Shown here: positions 1 through 8,012 of the stretch, piece by piece
Position numbering within the stretch: the stretch's first letter is position 1
Layout of the letters: each line of letters opens with the position of its first letter
Origin: CAKAHY01 sp963522175
Lineage (GTDB): Bacteria; Bacillota; Clostridia; Lachnospirales; Lachnospiraceae
Assembly: GCA_963522175.1 (NCBI GenBank)
Contig: CAUQXC010000010.1
Location: 1 to 60,589 of the forward strand
Reading direction: 5' to 3'
DNA length: 60,589 nucleotides
Position numbers and translations under genes: made by a program
The notes under the pieces: generated by a model
What the model saw: the letters and a program-made list of their open reading frames with translations, nothing else
What the model was told of the DNA's origin: nothing
Databases searched by the model: none

Positions 1-63
1 AGCGTACTCTACCAATCCCTGTCCACTTTCTTCATTAACCATTAATTCTGCAAATTTGTTCAT
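1..63 (-). CDS. Flp-type pilin, 5' end only (cut by window edge)
   Basis: The first 21 codons of a gene running off the left edge are visible. They start with ATG at 63 after an AAGGAGGA site (71-78) seven bases upstream. The peptide contains NEESGQGLVEY, the Flp prepilin signature: cleavage is expected after the Gly, leaving Gln at +1 and Glu at +5, followed by a Tyr. Flp pilins are short subunits of Tad-type (type IVb) pili, processed by an A24 prepilin peptidase such as the one encoded just upstream. The start resembles the complete pilin at 131-298 (both have EESGQ-LVEY), so the two are probably tandem paralogues. Only the leader is visible, so the mature length is unknown. Confidence 0.75.
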   Translation of the reverse strand, partial: MNKFAELMVNEESGQGLVEYA

Positions 64-130
64 TACAAACTCCTCCTTAAACTTTCTTCTTTTTTTATTT
101 ATTTTAAGTCATAAGACGACTTTCACAAAA

Positions 131-298
131 CTAGAACGATGACATAATATCATTCACCGCATTATGTACCTTTGTAACTATACTCCCTGCAACATTTGTT
201 CTAAAAATAGCAAGCGAGGCTATAACAATAAGTGCAAGTATTAAAGTGTACTCAACAAGTGCTTGCCCACTCTCTTCCGACCTGATTAAATCCAACAT
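131..298 (-). CDS. Flp family type IVb pilin
   Basis: A 55-residue small pilin. The leader MLDLIRSEESG is followed by QALVEY (cleavage after Gly11, Glu at +5), then a hydrophobic helix of about 18 residues and a short polar tail ending MSSF. Size and layout are typical of Flp/TadA-system major pilins, which polymerise into thin adhesive pili. The start at 298 is chosen because GAGGAG and AGGAGG lie just upstream (299-314); an ATG at 307 sits only one base from the AGGAGG, and longer readings to 382 add a non-pilin-like stretch. It lies between another Flp pilin start and a prepilin peptidase, so this is the edge of a tad locus. Confidence 0.8.
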   Translation of the reverse strand: MLDLIRSEESGQALVEYTLILALIVIASLAIFRTNVAGSIVTKVHNAVNDIMSSF

Positions 299-382
299 AC
301 TCCTCATTCCTCCTGTATCAACAAATACAACCCATAAAATTAAGCACCACGTTCGACTTGCATGTGTTAAGCACGTACGCAA

Positions 383-1144
383 TTACAGATTGGCTATTCC
401 CCTGTACTGTTGAATATATGGAATATATCTTGCAATCAGGGCAAACCATAAACCGAACATTATAGCAGCGCACATCGGAAACGTAGAACTGGTACTCAAT
501 ACATGTTTTATGTACAAAGGCACCTTAATAATCATATAAACTATATGAATAATAAGTCCTAACGCCAACGCTATGAGAAAATCATACATCCCCGCCACAC
601 CAAGTGTTAAAGCGATAATAAACGAAAGTTTTACATCTCCCATTCCAACGCCGCGTACACCTTTGTGCAGATATACAATCAAGTGGCAAACCAGGAGGAA
701 AACTATTACCATAACCACGGCCAACAATGAACTTCCGACAGTTGCCAGAGAAAAACCTCCATCAATAAATCTGTAAACGAGACCTACAGGTAACATGTAC
801 AAAAGCATCTCATTTCCTATTATTGATATTGTATCATCAACAATAGCTCCAAACACTGCAAAACAAGTAAAAACAAGTACGAATATAAGTTTCCAAAACG
901 GTAGATAGTATACGGAAACAAGAATACTTAAAATCATAGCAATCATGCTTACAGGAACCCAAAGCTTATACTTGTATTCCTTTAAGGTATCGTTTCCCTT
1001 TTTAGTGAGTTTCCAATTTGCATATTTATATGCAAATTTTGGAATATAGTAAGATATAATGATAAAGATAAATGATATAACCAATACCGAAACCATTACC
1101 GGTTTATTTGTATTAATCAAATTTAAAATTCTTTCTTCGAACAC
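383..1144 (-). CDS. Prepilin peptidase (A24 family, CpaA/TadV-like)
   Basis: A polytopic membrane aspartyl protease expected to remove the leader peptides of the Flp pilins encoded just downstream. From the GTG at 1144 it has 253 residues and about 6-8 membrane segments. The two A24 catalytic aspartates are visible: Asp103/Asp104 in GAIVDDTISIIGN and Asp170 in GVGMGDVKLS (the GxGD motif). The long cytoplasmic methylase domain of PilD-type enzymes is absent, as in the TadV/CpaA group. GTG at 1144 is preferred because AGAGGAG (1153-1159) precedes it with good spacing. An in-frame ATG at 1207 lacks a clear ribosome site and would leave almost no leader after the promoter at 1225-1233. It probably heads a transcript with the Flp pilins. 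Confidence 0.82.
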   Translation of the reverse strand: MFEERILNLINTNKPVMVSVLVISFIFIIISYYIPKFAYKYANWKLTKKGNDTLKEYKYKLWVPVSMIAMILSILVSVYYLPFWKLIFVLVFTCFAVFGAIVDDTISIIGNEMLLYMLPVGLVYRFIDGGFSLATVGSSLLAVVMVIVFLLVCHLIVYLHKGVRGVGMGDVKLSFIIALTLGVAGMYDFLIALALGLIIHIVYMIIKVPLYIKHVLSTSSTFPMCAAIMFGLWFALIARYIPYIQQYRGIANL

Positions 1145-1224
1145 TTCTGCTACTCCTCTAAATCTACACTCTACCTTGATATGAAACCAATTTGAAACCG
1201 AATTCATATCTCACTCACAACTAC

Positions 1225-1233
1225 ATTATAGCA
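1225..1233 (-). promoter_or_regulatory. Extended -10 promoter for prepilin peptidase/Flp pilins
   Basis: On the minus strand the sequence reads TGCTATAAT, a perfect -10 hexamer with the TG extension. There is no good -35 at 16-18 bases. Transcription would start near 1218, about 75 bases upstream of the GTG start at 1144. Confidence 0.5.
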
Positions 1234-1440
1234 CCTTACGCAAAAATTAAAAGACTTTTTCCTAAAATTAATGTTTTTTTATCTATTCAGTATTATTTTT
1301 GTAGTTTTTCCATTGTTTTTTATGCACTTTGCACAAGATGTTATTTGAATTATTACGTTTCCCTTAATTTAAGTCCTTGAATATTCTAAGCATTTTGAAC
1401 AACAGTATCATATATTACACGATTTACAGGCACGAATATA

Positions 1441-1456
1441 TGTGAAACGTTTCACA
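1441..1456. promoter_or_regulatory. 16-bp perfect palindrome, LacI-family-type operator
   Basis: TGTGAAACGTTTCACA is a perfect palindrome with a central CG, the architecture of operators bound by LacI/GalR-family repressors. It differs from a canonical CcpA cre site, because the flanking TG/CA pair is one base too far from the centre. It sits in the 429-bp gap between the terminator-proximal end of the sugar operon (1574) and the prepilin peptidase start (1144). That puts it about 210 bp upstream of the promoter at 1225-1233. No LacI-family gene is present in the window. Apart from this site, the terminator at 1519-1562 and that promoter, I see nothing else in the gap. Confidence 0.5.
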
Positions 1457-1518
1457 TACTTATCTTAAAAAATTACGGTTAAAAACTTAAAACTGCCTGA
1501 AACAGGTGAGAACGGTAT

Positions 1519-1562
1519 AAAAAACGACAGTACAAGTTAAATAATTTGTCCTGCCGTTTTTT
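1519..1562 (-). terminator. Intrinsic terminator after the sugar operon
   Basis: A long hairpin of about 15 pairs, with one mismatch and one G-U pair, has arms AAAAAACGACAGTACAA and TTGTCCTGCCGTTTTTT on the plus strand. On the minus strand it ends in a run of U. It lies 12 bases after the stop codon of the gene at 1574. Confidence 0.8.
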
Positions 1563-1573
1563 AGTACAACCCT

Positions 1574-2779
1574 TTAATCTTTTCTTTTAATCCACTTACC
1601 GTTCGTAAAGTCCGGAACAAAAACAGGCATTCCGCCCTTTGCTATAGATTCCTCGGATAATGCCGTAATACACATCCACGCAGCCATATCATAAGCATCT
1701 ATACTTGCCTGTGTCTTATTTTTTACACAGTCGACGAAATCGGAAAATACGAGGTAATCCATTCCGTCATGCCCTTCTTTTACACCTTCCCGCAAATATT
1801 TTTCCCAGATAGGGTGTTCATATTCCTTTCTGAATTCTTCCACATTGCCCCAATGTTTATCCCATGCAAAGTGATCCTTTGCATGCTCATGCTTATCAAG
1901 GAATATGGATTTATTGTCCTCGGTATACATTCCTTTAGTTCCCTGAACATAAAAGCCCCTTGAATAATATCTAGGCAAGGTAGTGTCCAAAGTAAGGACT
2001 ATGGTTTCTCCGTTTGCGCATTTGATTATGGTCGTAACTACATCTGCCTGATTGAAATCCGTATTCTTAAGAATTTCGTCATCAGACTTGTTCTCCTTAA
2101 TATATTCTTTAAGTCCCACTGACTTTGAAGCTACGGAAGTTAAGGTAAGCATACGGTTACCTCTGTTAATTCCCAATAATTTAGCTATAGGTCCCAGCTC
2201 ATGGGTAGGATAATTCTCAGAATTCCTATGAATATAATTATCAAGCCTGTAATGTCTTTTTTCTCTTCCGAAAGACACTTCTTCTCTCAAATCATGTCTG
2301 TAGCCGCCTTCACAATGTACAAGCGTTCCGAATACTCCTTTCTTCACCATATTGTAAACCATAAGCTCATCTCTTCCGTAAACACAATTTTCAAGAAACA
2401 TAACCGGCACTCCGGTTCTTTCATAGGTTTCCACAAGCCTCCAGCATTCACGCACTGAATATGCCCCTCCGACTTCGCTTGCCACATACTTTCCCGCTTC
2501 CATCGCTTCTATGCAAATATCTATATGTCTGTCCCATGAAGTGCACACAACTACCGCTTCAACTTCGGGAAGTGCCAATATTTCTTTATAATTTTTACAC
2601 TCCGAAGGGCGCTTTCCGGTCACCTTTTCTATTACATCCGCACCTTGTTTCGTTCTGTCCTCATATTCATCACATACGGCTACAAACTCAACCCCCTCAT
2701 GCTCAAGGTAAGCCGTTTCCAGTAAGCTTACACCCCTTGCACCGAGCCCTACTATAGCCATTTTTATTTTATTGTTCAT
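1574..2779 (-). CDS. Gfo/Idh/MocA-family, GH109-like NAD-dependent glycosidase
   Basis: 401 residues. The N-terminus is a Rossmann fold (KMAIVGLGARG, residues 6-16), followed by the alpha/beta C-terminal domain of the Gfo/Idh/MocA family. Residues YRHD (160-163) and YPTHELGP (190-197), then NRGNRM (205-210), match what I recall of GH109 enzymes. These hydrolyse alpha-N-acetylgalactosaminides by an NAD-dependent oxidation-elimination route, with Tyr and His spaced as here (Tyr190, His193). The start at 2779 follows GGAG by five bases; an upstream in-frame ATG at 2794 lacks this. It is the last gene of an operon with a sugar ABC importer, so it probably acts in the cytoplasm on an imported glycoside. 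Plain sugar dehydrogenase activity cannot be excluded. Confidence 0.72.
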   Translation of the reverse strand: MNNKIKMAIVGLGARGVSLLETAYLEHEGVEFVAVCDEYEDRTKQGADVIEKVTGKRPSECKNYKEILALPEVEAVVVCTSWDRHIDICIEAMEAGKYVASEVGGAYSVRECWRLVETYERTGVPVMFLENCVYGRDELMVYNMVKKGVFGTLVHCEGGYRHDLREEVSFGREKRHYRLDNYIHRNSENYPTHELGPIAKLLGINRGNRMLTLTSVASKSVGLKEYIKENKSDDEILKNTDFNQADVVTTIIKCANGETIVLTLDTTLPRYYSRGFYVQGTKGMYTEDNKSIFLDKHEHAKDHFAWDKHWGNVEEFRKEYEHPIWEKYLREGVKEGHDGMDYLVFSDFVDCVKNKTQASIDAYDMAAWMCITALSEESIAKGGMPVFVPDFTNGKWIKRKD

Positions 2780-2841
2780 TTTTTCTCCATTCAATATAAG
2801 ATTTATAGGGTGCCTAAAGCTTCGGCACCCTTAATATTTTA

Positions 2842-3681
2842 TTAACCCTTTATACCCTGTGTTGCTATGCCTTCTATAAATTGCTTCTGAAATATTGCAA
2901 AGGCTGCAAGCAGAGGCAAAACAGCCATTACCGCCCCCGCCATCATAAGCGGATAATCGGTTACATGAAAGCCCTGCATATAGGCAAGGCCGGCAGACAG
3001 AGTCATCTTCTCCGAGGAAGTGTTTACTATCATAGGCCACATAAAATCATTCCACGCAAACCTCAGGGTAAGTATACCCAAAGCTACAAGCCCCGAGCTT
3101 ACCAAAGGCAGCATAATCTTTGTAAATATCATAAACCGACTGCAACCGTCAATACGTGCCGCATCCTCAAGCTCGGAAGGTAAAGACATAAAAAACTGTC
3201 TCATCAGAAATGTTCCGAATATACTGAAAAGATTCGGTAAAAACAGCGCAGTTACAGTATTTAAAAGCCCGAGTTCCTGTATAATCCGGTATTGCGGTAT
3301 TATAAAAAACGAGGACGGTATCATAAGCACGGACAAAAGCACCGCAAAAATTACATTTCTTCCCGGAAACTTTATTCTTGCAAAGGCATAAGCCGCCATG
3401 GAGCAAAAAATAAGTTGAACCGTCACAATAACCGCCGCATTTATCACCGTATTAAGATACATATAGCCGAACGGAATCTTTTTAAACACATCCGTATAGT
3501 TTGAGAAGCGAAGCTCGGACGGAAAAAACTTTAAAGGTATTCTTATTGCCTCCGACTGATTCTTAAACGAAGTAAGTATCATCCAGATGAAAGGAAATAC
3601 GGTAATAAAAACTCCAAGTATGAGTATAACATAAATAAGAAGCTTTGACAGCGATATAAACTTTTTACTTTTTTTATTCAT
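2842..3681 (-). CDS. Carbohydrate ABC transporter permease (MalG-like)
   Basis: 279 residues with six predicted membrane helices. The cytoplasmic EAA loop is EDAARIDGCSRFMIFTKIMLP (roughly 172-192), the site that docks on the transporter ATPase. Length and the C-terminal IATQGIKG tail are typical of the MalG/LacG branch of CUT1 sugar importers. It follows the other permease by 11 bases and precedes the GH109-like gene, so the three are co-transcribed with the binding protein. No nucleotide-binding subunit is encoded here, so a shared MsmK-type ATPase elsewhere is expected (inference). Confidence 0.9.
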   Translation of the reverse strand: MNKKSKKFISLSKLLIYVILILGVFITVFPFIWMILTSFKNQSEAIRIPLKFFPSELRFSNYTDVFKKIPFGYMYLNTVINAAVIVTVQLIFCSMAAYAFARIKFPGRNVIFAVLLSVLMIPSSFFIIPQYRIIQELGLLNTVTALFLPNLFSIFGTFLMRQFFMSLPSELEDAARIDGCSRFMIFTKIMLPLVSSGLVALGILTLRFAWNDFMWPMIVNTSSEKMTLSAGLAYMQGFHVTDYPLMMAGAVMAVLPLLAAFAIFQKQFIEGIATQGIKG

Positions 3682-3692
3682 TCAGCTTCCTC

Positions 3693-4592
3693 CTAATCGT
3701 AATTAACCCACTTCTTTTGGAACCAAAGCTGCAACAAAGTTATGAGCATAATTATGCAAAACAAAAATATTGCTATAGCAGAGGCATAACCTTTTTTGGA
3801 AAGCTCAAACGCATTGGTATAAAAGTATACCACCATACTTTGAGTTTGCTCCTTTACAATACTGTTTTTCGCTATCATCATATATATTATATCAAAGGTT
3901 TGAAAAGTCGATATAAGCGTCGTAATTATAACAAAAAACAAGGTAGGAGTTACAAGAGGTAAGGTTATATAAAAAAATTGCTGTAAGCCCTTAGCCCCGT
4001 CAATGATTGAAGCTTCATAATAAGTTTTAGGTATTCCCTGTATTCCGGCAAGCAATATTATCATGTCATAGCCAACATTTATCCATATACCGACTATGCA
4101 TACCGTAAATATGGCAAGCCTCGGATTGCTCAAAAAATTTATCTGTTTAATTCCGATATTGCCGAGAAAAGAATTAATAATACCGTAGTCGGCATTGAAC
4201 ATCCATCTCCACATCATGGCCACAGCCGCACCCATGGTTACGGCAGGCAGGAAATACAATACTCTGAAAAGTGCTTTTCCTTTAATATCCGTATTCAAAA
4301 GGCAGGCTACAAACAAGGAGAAAACAACGGTTCCCGGAACTATTACAAGAACATATACAAAAGTATTTCTGAGAGCCAGCCACATATTCGGATCCGTAAA
4401 CATTGTCACATAATTGCTTATTCCTGCCCACTCTCTTTTATTAAATGCTCCCACATCATAAAAACTGTCTATAAAAACTTTAAACGTAGGATACAAATAA
4501 AATACTCCGAGCCCCAAAACCAAAGGAGCAATCATAAGATAAGCCGTAATGTAATCCGCTCTCTGTGCAGGCGTTAACTTTTTTTTAGGCAT
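3693..4592 (-). CDS. Carbohydrate ABC transporter permease (MalF/UgpA-like)
   Basis: 299 residues with a lysine-rich N-terminus and six membrane segments. The EAA motif is EASIIDGAKGLQQFFYITLP (about 193-212). The short first periplasmic region places it with UgpA/LacF-type CUT1 permeases rather than enterobacterial MalF, which has a large extra domain. It lies 22 bases after the lipoprotein gene and 11 bases before the second permease. Together they form the membrane channel for the sugar captured by the binding protein at 4615-5892. Confidence 0.9.
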   Translation of the reverse strand: MPKKKLTPAQRADYITAYLMIAPLVLGLGVFYLYPTFKVFIDSFYDVGAFNKREWAGISNYVTMFTDPNMWLALRNTFVYVLVIVPGTVVFSLFVACLLNTDIKGKALFRVLYFLPAVTMGAAVAMMWRWMFNADYGIINSFLGNIGIKQINFLSNPRLAIFTVCIVGIWINVGYDMIILLAGIQGIPKTYYEASIIDGAKGLQQFFYITLPLVTPTLFFVIITTLISTFQTFDIIYMMIAKNSIVKEQTQSMVVYFYTNAFELSKKGYASAIAIFLFCIIMLITLLQLWFQKKWVNYD

Positions 4593-4614
4593 AACGACCC
4601 CCTCTCGGTTTAAC

Positions 4615-5892
4615 TTATTTTTCCGACTTCAATATCTCGTTCATCTTTTCAGCCAAGTCATCACAAGCCTCCTTGGTCTTTGTCTCCAATCCGAAGGCTT
4701 TCTTTAAAACATCGGCTTGAGCCTGCTCCCACTCCGCACCTTTCTCTGAAACAGGATAAGGATATGAATAATTTTGAGATGCGTCTATAAATATGCCGAG
4801 GTCATATTCTTTATGTGAATTCACCCATGTATCCGCGGTTCCCTTATACGCAGGTATTGCCGCACCTGTCTCCGCCGAGAACTTACTTGCCTGCTCACTT
4901 GCAAGGAACTCTACCCATTTCCATGCGGCATCGGGATTTTTTGTGCTTTTTGCTATACAGTTTCCAAGCCCATGAATAACGGTTCCCTTCTTTCCGTTGA
5001 CAGACGGCAACGCCACTACTCCTATTTTATCTTTTAAATCCGAATCAAGAACCTGATTAAGGAACCATGAACCGTCCCAATGCATAGCCGTTCTTCCCGA
5101 TAAAAACTGAACATAGTCTTCGGTTTCTTCAAGAGATGCCTGACTGGGGCTTACCCCCGCTTCAAGGAGATCCACCCAACACTGAACTCCCGCCTGTGTT
5201 TCGGCTTTGTCGTAGCCGGAGCTTTTTTTGTCATCGGAAACAACATAACCTCCCGAAGCAAAAATAGTATTATATATACCCGTTTGATCTTTGTACTGAG
5301 CCGTTATTCCGTAAACACTTCCGTCCGTCTTTGTAAGCTGTTTAGCTTTTTCAAACATATCGTCCCATGTCCAGTCATCTGACGGGTAAGGAACACCCGC
5401 TTCGTCAAAAATCTCCTTATTATACCAAACGCCTACGGTATCAAAGTCCTTAGGAATAGCGTACTGCACCCCGTCAACATTGTATAAATCGAGCAAAGCC
5501 TTAGGATAATTGTCCTTATTGATATCTGAAGTCTTAAGCAGGTCATCTATAGGCATCAAAACTCCGCCCTTTGCATACTTGGTTATATTAGGACCGTTCA
5601 TCCAGAAAACATCTGCCGAGCTTCCTCCCGTAGCCCCCGCTTCAAGCTTTGTCCAATACTCTTTATAGGTGCTTTGTTCAAGTTTTATCGTTACATCCGG
5701 ATATGTCTTGTTGAATTCTTCAATACACTTTTGAATATAAGGTGTTTGCTTGTCATCCCAATAAGCATATCTGATCTCTCCCGATATTTTACTCTCCCCG
5801 CCCCCGTCACCGGTTGTCTTATTCCCACAAGCTGACAGCAGCGTAGATAATGTAAGTAAACCAAATGCCGTAATTAATAATCTTTTTTTCAT
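4615..5892 (-). CDS. Sugar-binding lipoprotein (family 1 extracellular solute-binding protein)
   Basis: 425 residues from ATG 5892, which has AAGGAG upstream. The signal peptide ends in the lipobox LLSAC (Cys22), so the protein should be lipid-anchored on the outside of the membrane. The body has the two-lobed family 1 pattern, with KISGEIRYAYWDDKQT at the start of lobe 1 and a GTVIHGLGNCIAKSTKNPDAA-type segment typical of CUT1 binding proteins. It is first in the operon with two permeases and the GH109-like enzyme. The ligand is not predictable from sequence; the neighbouring enzyme hints at an amino-sugar glycoside (inference). The likely regulator is the YesM/YesN pair encoded just upstream. 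Confidence 0.9.
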   Translation of the reverse strand: MKKRLLITAFGLLTLSTLLSACGNKTTGDGGGESKISGEIRYAYWDDKQTPYIQKCIEEFNKTYPDVTIKLEQSTYKEYWTKLEAGATGGSSADVFWMNGPNITKYAKGGVLMPIDDLLKTSDINKDNYPKALLDLYNVDGVQYAIPKDFDTVGVWYNKEIFDEAGVPYPSDDWTWDDMFEKAKQLTKTDGSVYGITAQYKDQTGIYNTIFASGGYVVSDDKKSSGYDKAETQAGVQCWVDLLEAGVSPSQASLEETEDYVQFLSGRTAMHWDGSWFLNQVLDSDLKDKIGVVALPSVNGKKGTVIHGLGNCIAKSTKNPDAAWKWVEFLASEQASKFSAETGAAIPAYKGTADTWVNSHKEYDLGIFIDASQNYSYPYPVSEKGAEWEQAQADVLKKAFGLETKTKEACDDLAEKMNEILKSEK

Positions 5893-6012
5893 AGCTAATC
5901 TCCTTCCAATAAAAAAAATCACGAATTATTGTATATAAATCATACAAAAAAACGTAATTTTTTTACAGAGTATATATTATTAAGCTCTTGAACTTTATGA
6001 CATATCAAAACT

Positions 6013-6042
6013 TTTATAGTACAAAATATACCTTTTTATCAA
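6013..6042 (-). promoter_or_regulatory. Candidate promoter of the sugar ABC operon
   Basis: The minus strand reads TTGATA, an 18-base spacer, then TATAAA. It lies directly after the stop codon of the accessory lipoprotein gene and would give a leader of about 115 bases before ATG 5892. The remaining leader is very AT-rich, with a weak AAAAAAATTACGTTTTTTT inverted repeat. Confidence 0.45.
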
Positions 6043-6043
6043 C

Positions 6044-7255
6044 TTATTTAAAGCTGTTCATCTTCTCCTTTAATGTCTCTCCGTCAATATCGCCGCTCAA
6101 ATACTCATCAATATTATCAAGAAAGGCTCTGTATTCGGAAGCATTCCAAAGATTAGGCGCAGCCTGTGCAAAAGCTTTTAAAGCCTTAAGCCGGTTGTAA
6201 TGCCTGTACAAAATTTCATTTTCGTCCCGCTCTATAAGAACTTTGGGGTTTGCAGGAATAAAACCTATTGAAACCATCTTTTTTTGCACCTTTTCACCGA
6301 GCATATATTTTATAAAACGTATTCCCGCCTCTTTTTGCTTTTCATCGGAGCTTTCACTGAGTAAAAAACCGGATAAAGCCGAATACATAGGCTTTTTACC
6401 GCTTTTTGAAGGAAAAAAATCGAAGTCCGCATCAAGATTTTCGGCAAATAAAGCGTACTCGCTTATATCTCCCACATAAATCGCACTATGAGCTACATTA
6501 AAGCTATCCAAGCTGTCTTTTCTTGAATTCTTATTTTGCTCTCCCCCGCTCAGGTCGTTAAGACTCTCCAAAAAGCTCAAACCCTCTTTAATATTTTCTT
6601 TTTTGAAGACGCCGTTTTTATCATAAAGGCAGTACGAAAGAATATCCAAATCAGAATATGCTTCAAGCATTATAGGGATAGTCCTGAGTTTACTTCTGTC
6701 CGCCCATGCACGAATTTTTTCGCAAGCCTCCTTAAAATCCTCCAAACTGTTAATTTCTTCGTTTATACCCGCATTCCTAAATATCTTTCTGTTGTACCAA
6801 TAGCCTCTTAAGCTTAACTTATCGGATATATTGTAAAGCTTTCCCTCCTCCTCCCAAATTTTAAAATTTTCAGGTGAAATTAGGGCGTAGAAATCCTTAT
6901 CTTCCTTCAAATAAGGAGCCATATCCAGAAGATAGTCATTTTCTTTCATAAAGCTGTAGGTTCTTTCTATATTATAACCGCCGGAATAAATGATATTCGG
7001 AACTTTTTCCAAAAATATCATATCCTTTAACTTGTCTTCCATATTTTCAAAACCGGGAACTGAAATGAGCTGCATAGATATATCGGGATTTTCTCTTTCA
7101 AACGCCATATATATGTCCCGCATTTTTTTATCCGCCTCACTGTCCGTTCCATAGCCGTGAAGCAAAACCAGATTGATTTTTTTGGACTCAGCCTCTTTGC
7201 TGCAGGCACTCAACAATATCAGAACAAGAAGTATTATACATATTTTTCTCATCAT
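6044..7255 (-). CDS. Accessory extracellular solute-binding lipoprotein
   Basis: 403 residues. A short signal peptide ends in LILLSAC (Cys18), giving a lipoprotein. The fold pattern is that of family 1 sugar-binding proteins (motifs such as NIIYSGGYNIER and RGYWYNRKIF), but it is diverged from the protein at 4615. It begins with TAATGATG, overlapping the response-regulator stop by one base, so it is translated with the YesN/YesM genes rather than with the transporter. In related operons a binding protein encoded with a YesM-type kinase may present ligand to the sensor. That role is inference; it could equally be a second importer component. Confidence 0.82.
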   Translation of the reverse strand: MMRKICIILLVLILLSACSKEAESKKINLVLLHGYGTDSEADKKMRDIYMAFERENPDISMQLISVPGFENMEDKLKDMIFLEKVPNIIYSGGYNIERTYSFMKENDYLLDMAPYLKEDKDFYALISPENFKIWEEEGKLYNISDKLSLRGYWYNRKIFRNAGINEEINSLEDFKEACEKIRAWADRSKLRTIPIMLEAYSDLDILSYCLYDKNGVFKKENIKEGLSFLESLNDLSGGEQNKNSRKDSLDSFNVAHSAIYVGDISEYALFAENLDADFDFFPSKSGKKPMYSALSGFLLSESSDEKQKEAGIRFIKYMLGEKVQKKMVSIGFIPANPKVLIERDENEILYRHYNRLKALKAFAQAAPNLWNASEYRAFLDNIDEYLSGDIDGETLKEKMNSFK

Positions 7256-8001
7256 TATTTACCGTGTAAGCTCTTTTCGTACTCTCTTGCCGAAATACCG
7301 GTATGCTTTTTAAAAACCCTCGCAAAGTATGTGGCATCGTCAAAACCGCATAAATAGGCTATTTCATATATTTTTCTGTTACCCTGTTCAATGAATTCCT
7401 TAGCCCTTTCTATTCTGTAGCGATTTATATAATCAAATAAATTTTCTCCGGTTTTCTTTTTAAAAAGTCTGCTCAGATAGACTCTGTTGATATATACGGA
7501 TTTTGCTATAACATCCAAACTCAGCTCCTTGTCGTAATTTTCGTGAATAAATTTCTTCACCTTTTCACTTATTTCGTAATAATCCTCTTCGCTCATATTT
7601 TCATCACTCTCAAGATCCTTTTTTTCGGTATCAAGCTCCCTCTTCAGTTCTTCCAAGGCTTTCGGCAGGTCTTCAAGCAAGGTGCTTTTTACTATATACT
7701 TTTTGACCTGATATTCTATAGCCTGCTTTGCATAGGCAAAATCCGCATAAGCACTCAGCATTATTATACTCACTTTTTTATACCTTTCATGTATAGTCCT
7801 TGCAACTTCAAGCCCCGAAAGAACCGGCATTTTTATATCGAGTACAACCAAAGCAATATCGTCACATTCCAAAGCCTTTAACAGATCCCTACCGTTCTCA
7901 TAGATTCCGGCCAATTTAAAGCCGAACTTTTCCCAGTTTATCAACTCCTTAAGACCTTCCCTTACAAAGGGTTCATCATCTGCAATAAGAACTCTGTACA
8001 T
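7255..8001 (-). CDS. YesN-type response regulator (REC + AraC HTH)
   Basis: 248 residues. The receiver domain at 1-120 has the acidic pair at Asp8/Asp9, the phosphoacceptor Asp55 in VVLDIKMP and a conserved Lys in YQVKKYIVKS. A linker with acidic residues follows. The C-terminal AraC/XylS domain (about 146-245) has two helix-turn-helix units (SLDVIAKSVYINRVYLSRLF and IYEIAYLCGFDDATYFARVF). It lies 11 bases after its kinase gene and overlaps the next lipoprotein gene by one base. The likely targets are the sugar operon promoter at 6013-6042 and its own operon (inference from context). Confidence 0.93.
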   Translation of the reverse strand: MYRVLIADDEPFVREGLKELINWEKFGFKLAGIYENGRDLLKALECDDIALVVLDIKMPVLSGLEVARTIHERYKKVSIIMLSAYADFAYAKQAIEYQVKKYIVKSTLLEDLPKALEELKRELDTEKKDLESDENMSEEDYYEISEKVKKFIHENYDKELSLDVIAKSVYINRVYLSRLFKKKTGENLFDYINRYRIERAKEFIEQGNRKIYEIAYLCGFDDATYFARVFKKHTGISAREYEKSLHGK

Positions 8002-8012
8002 ATGGACCTCCT

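Noticed and set aside
1192..1380. Plus-strand open frame of 62 codons in the gap upstream of the prepilin peptidase
   Set aside because: No ribosome site, low-complexity aromatic-rich product, and it overlaps the minus-strand promoter region; best read as noncoding.
1441..1456. Palindrome as a CcpA cre site
   Set aside because: The TG and CA flanks are one base too far from the central CG for the cre consensus; a LacI-family operator of other specificity fits better.
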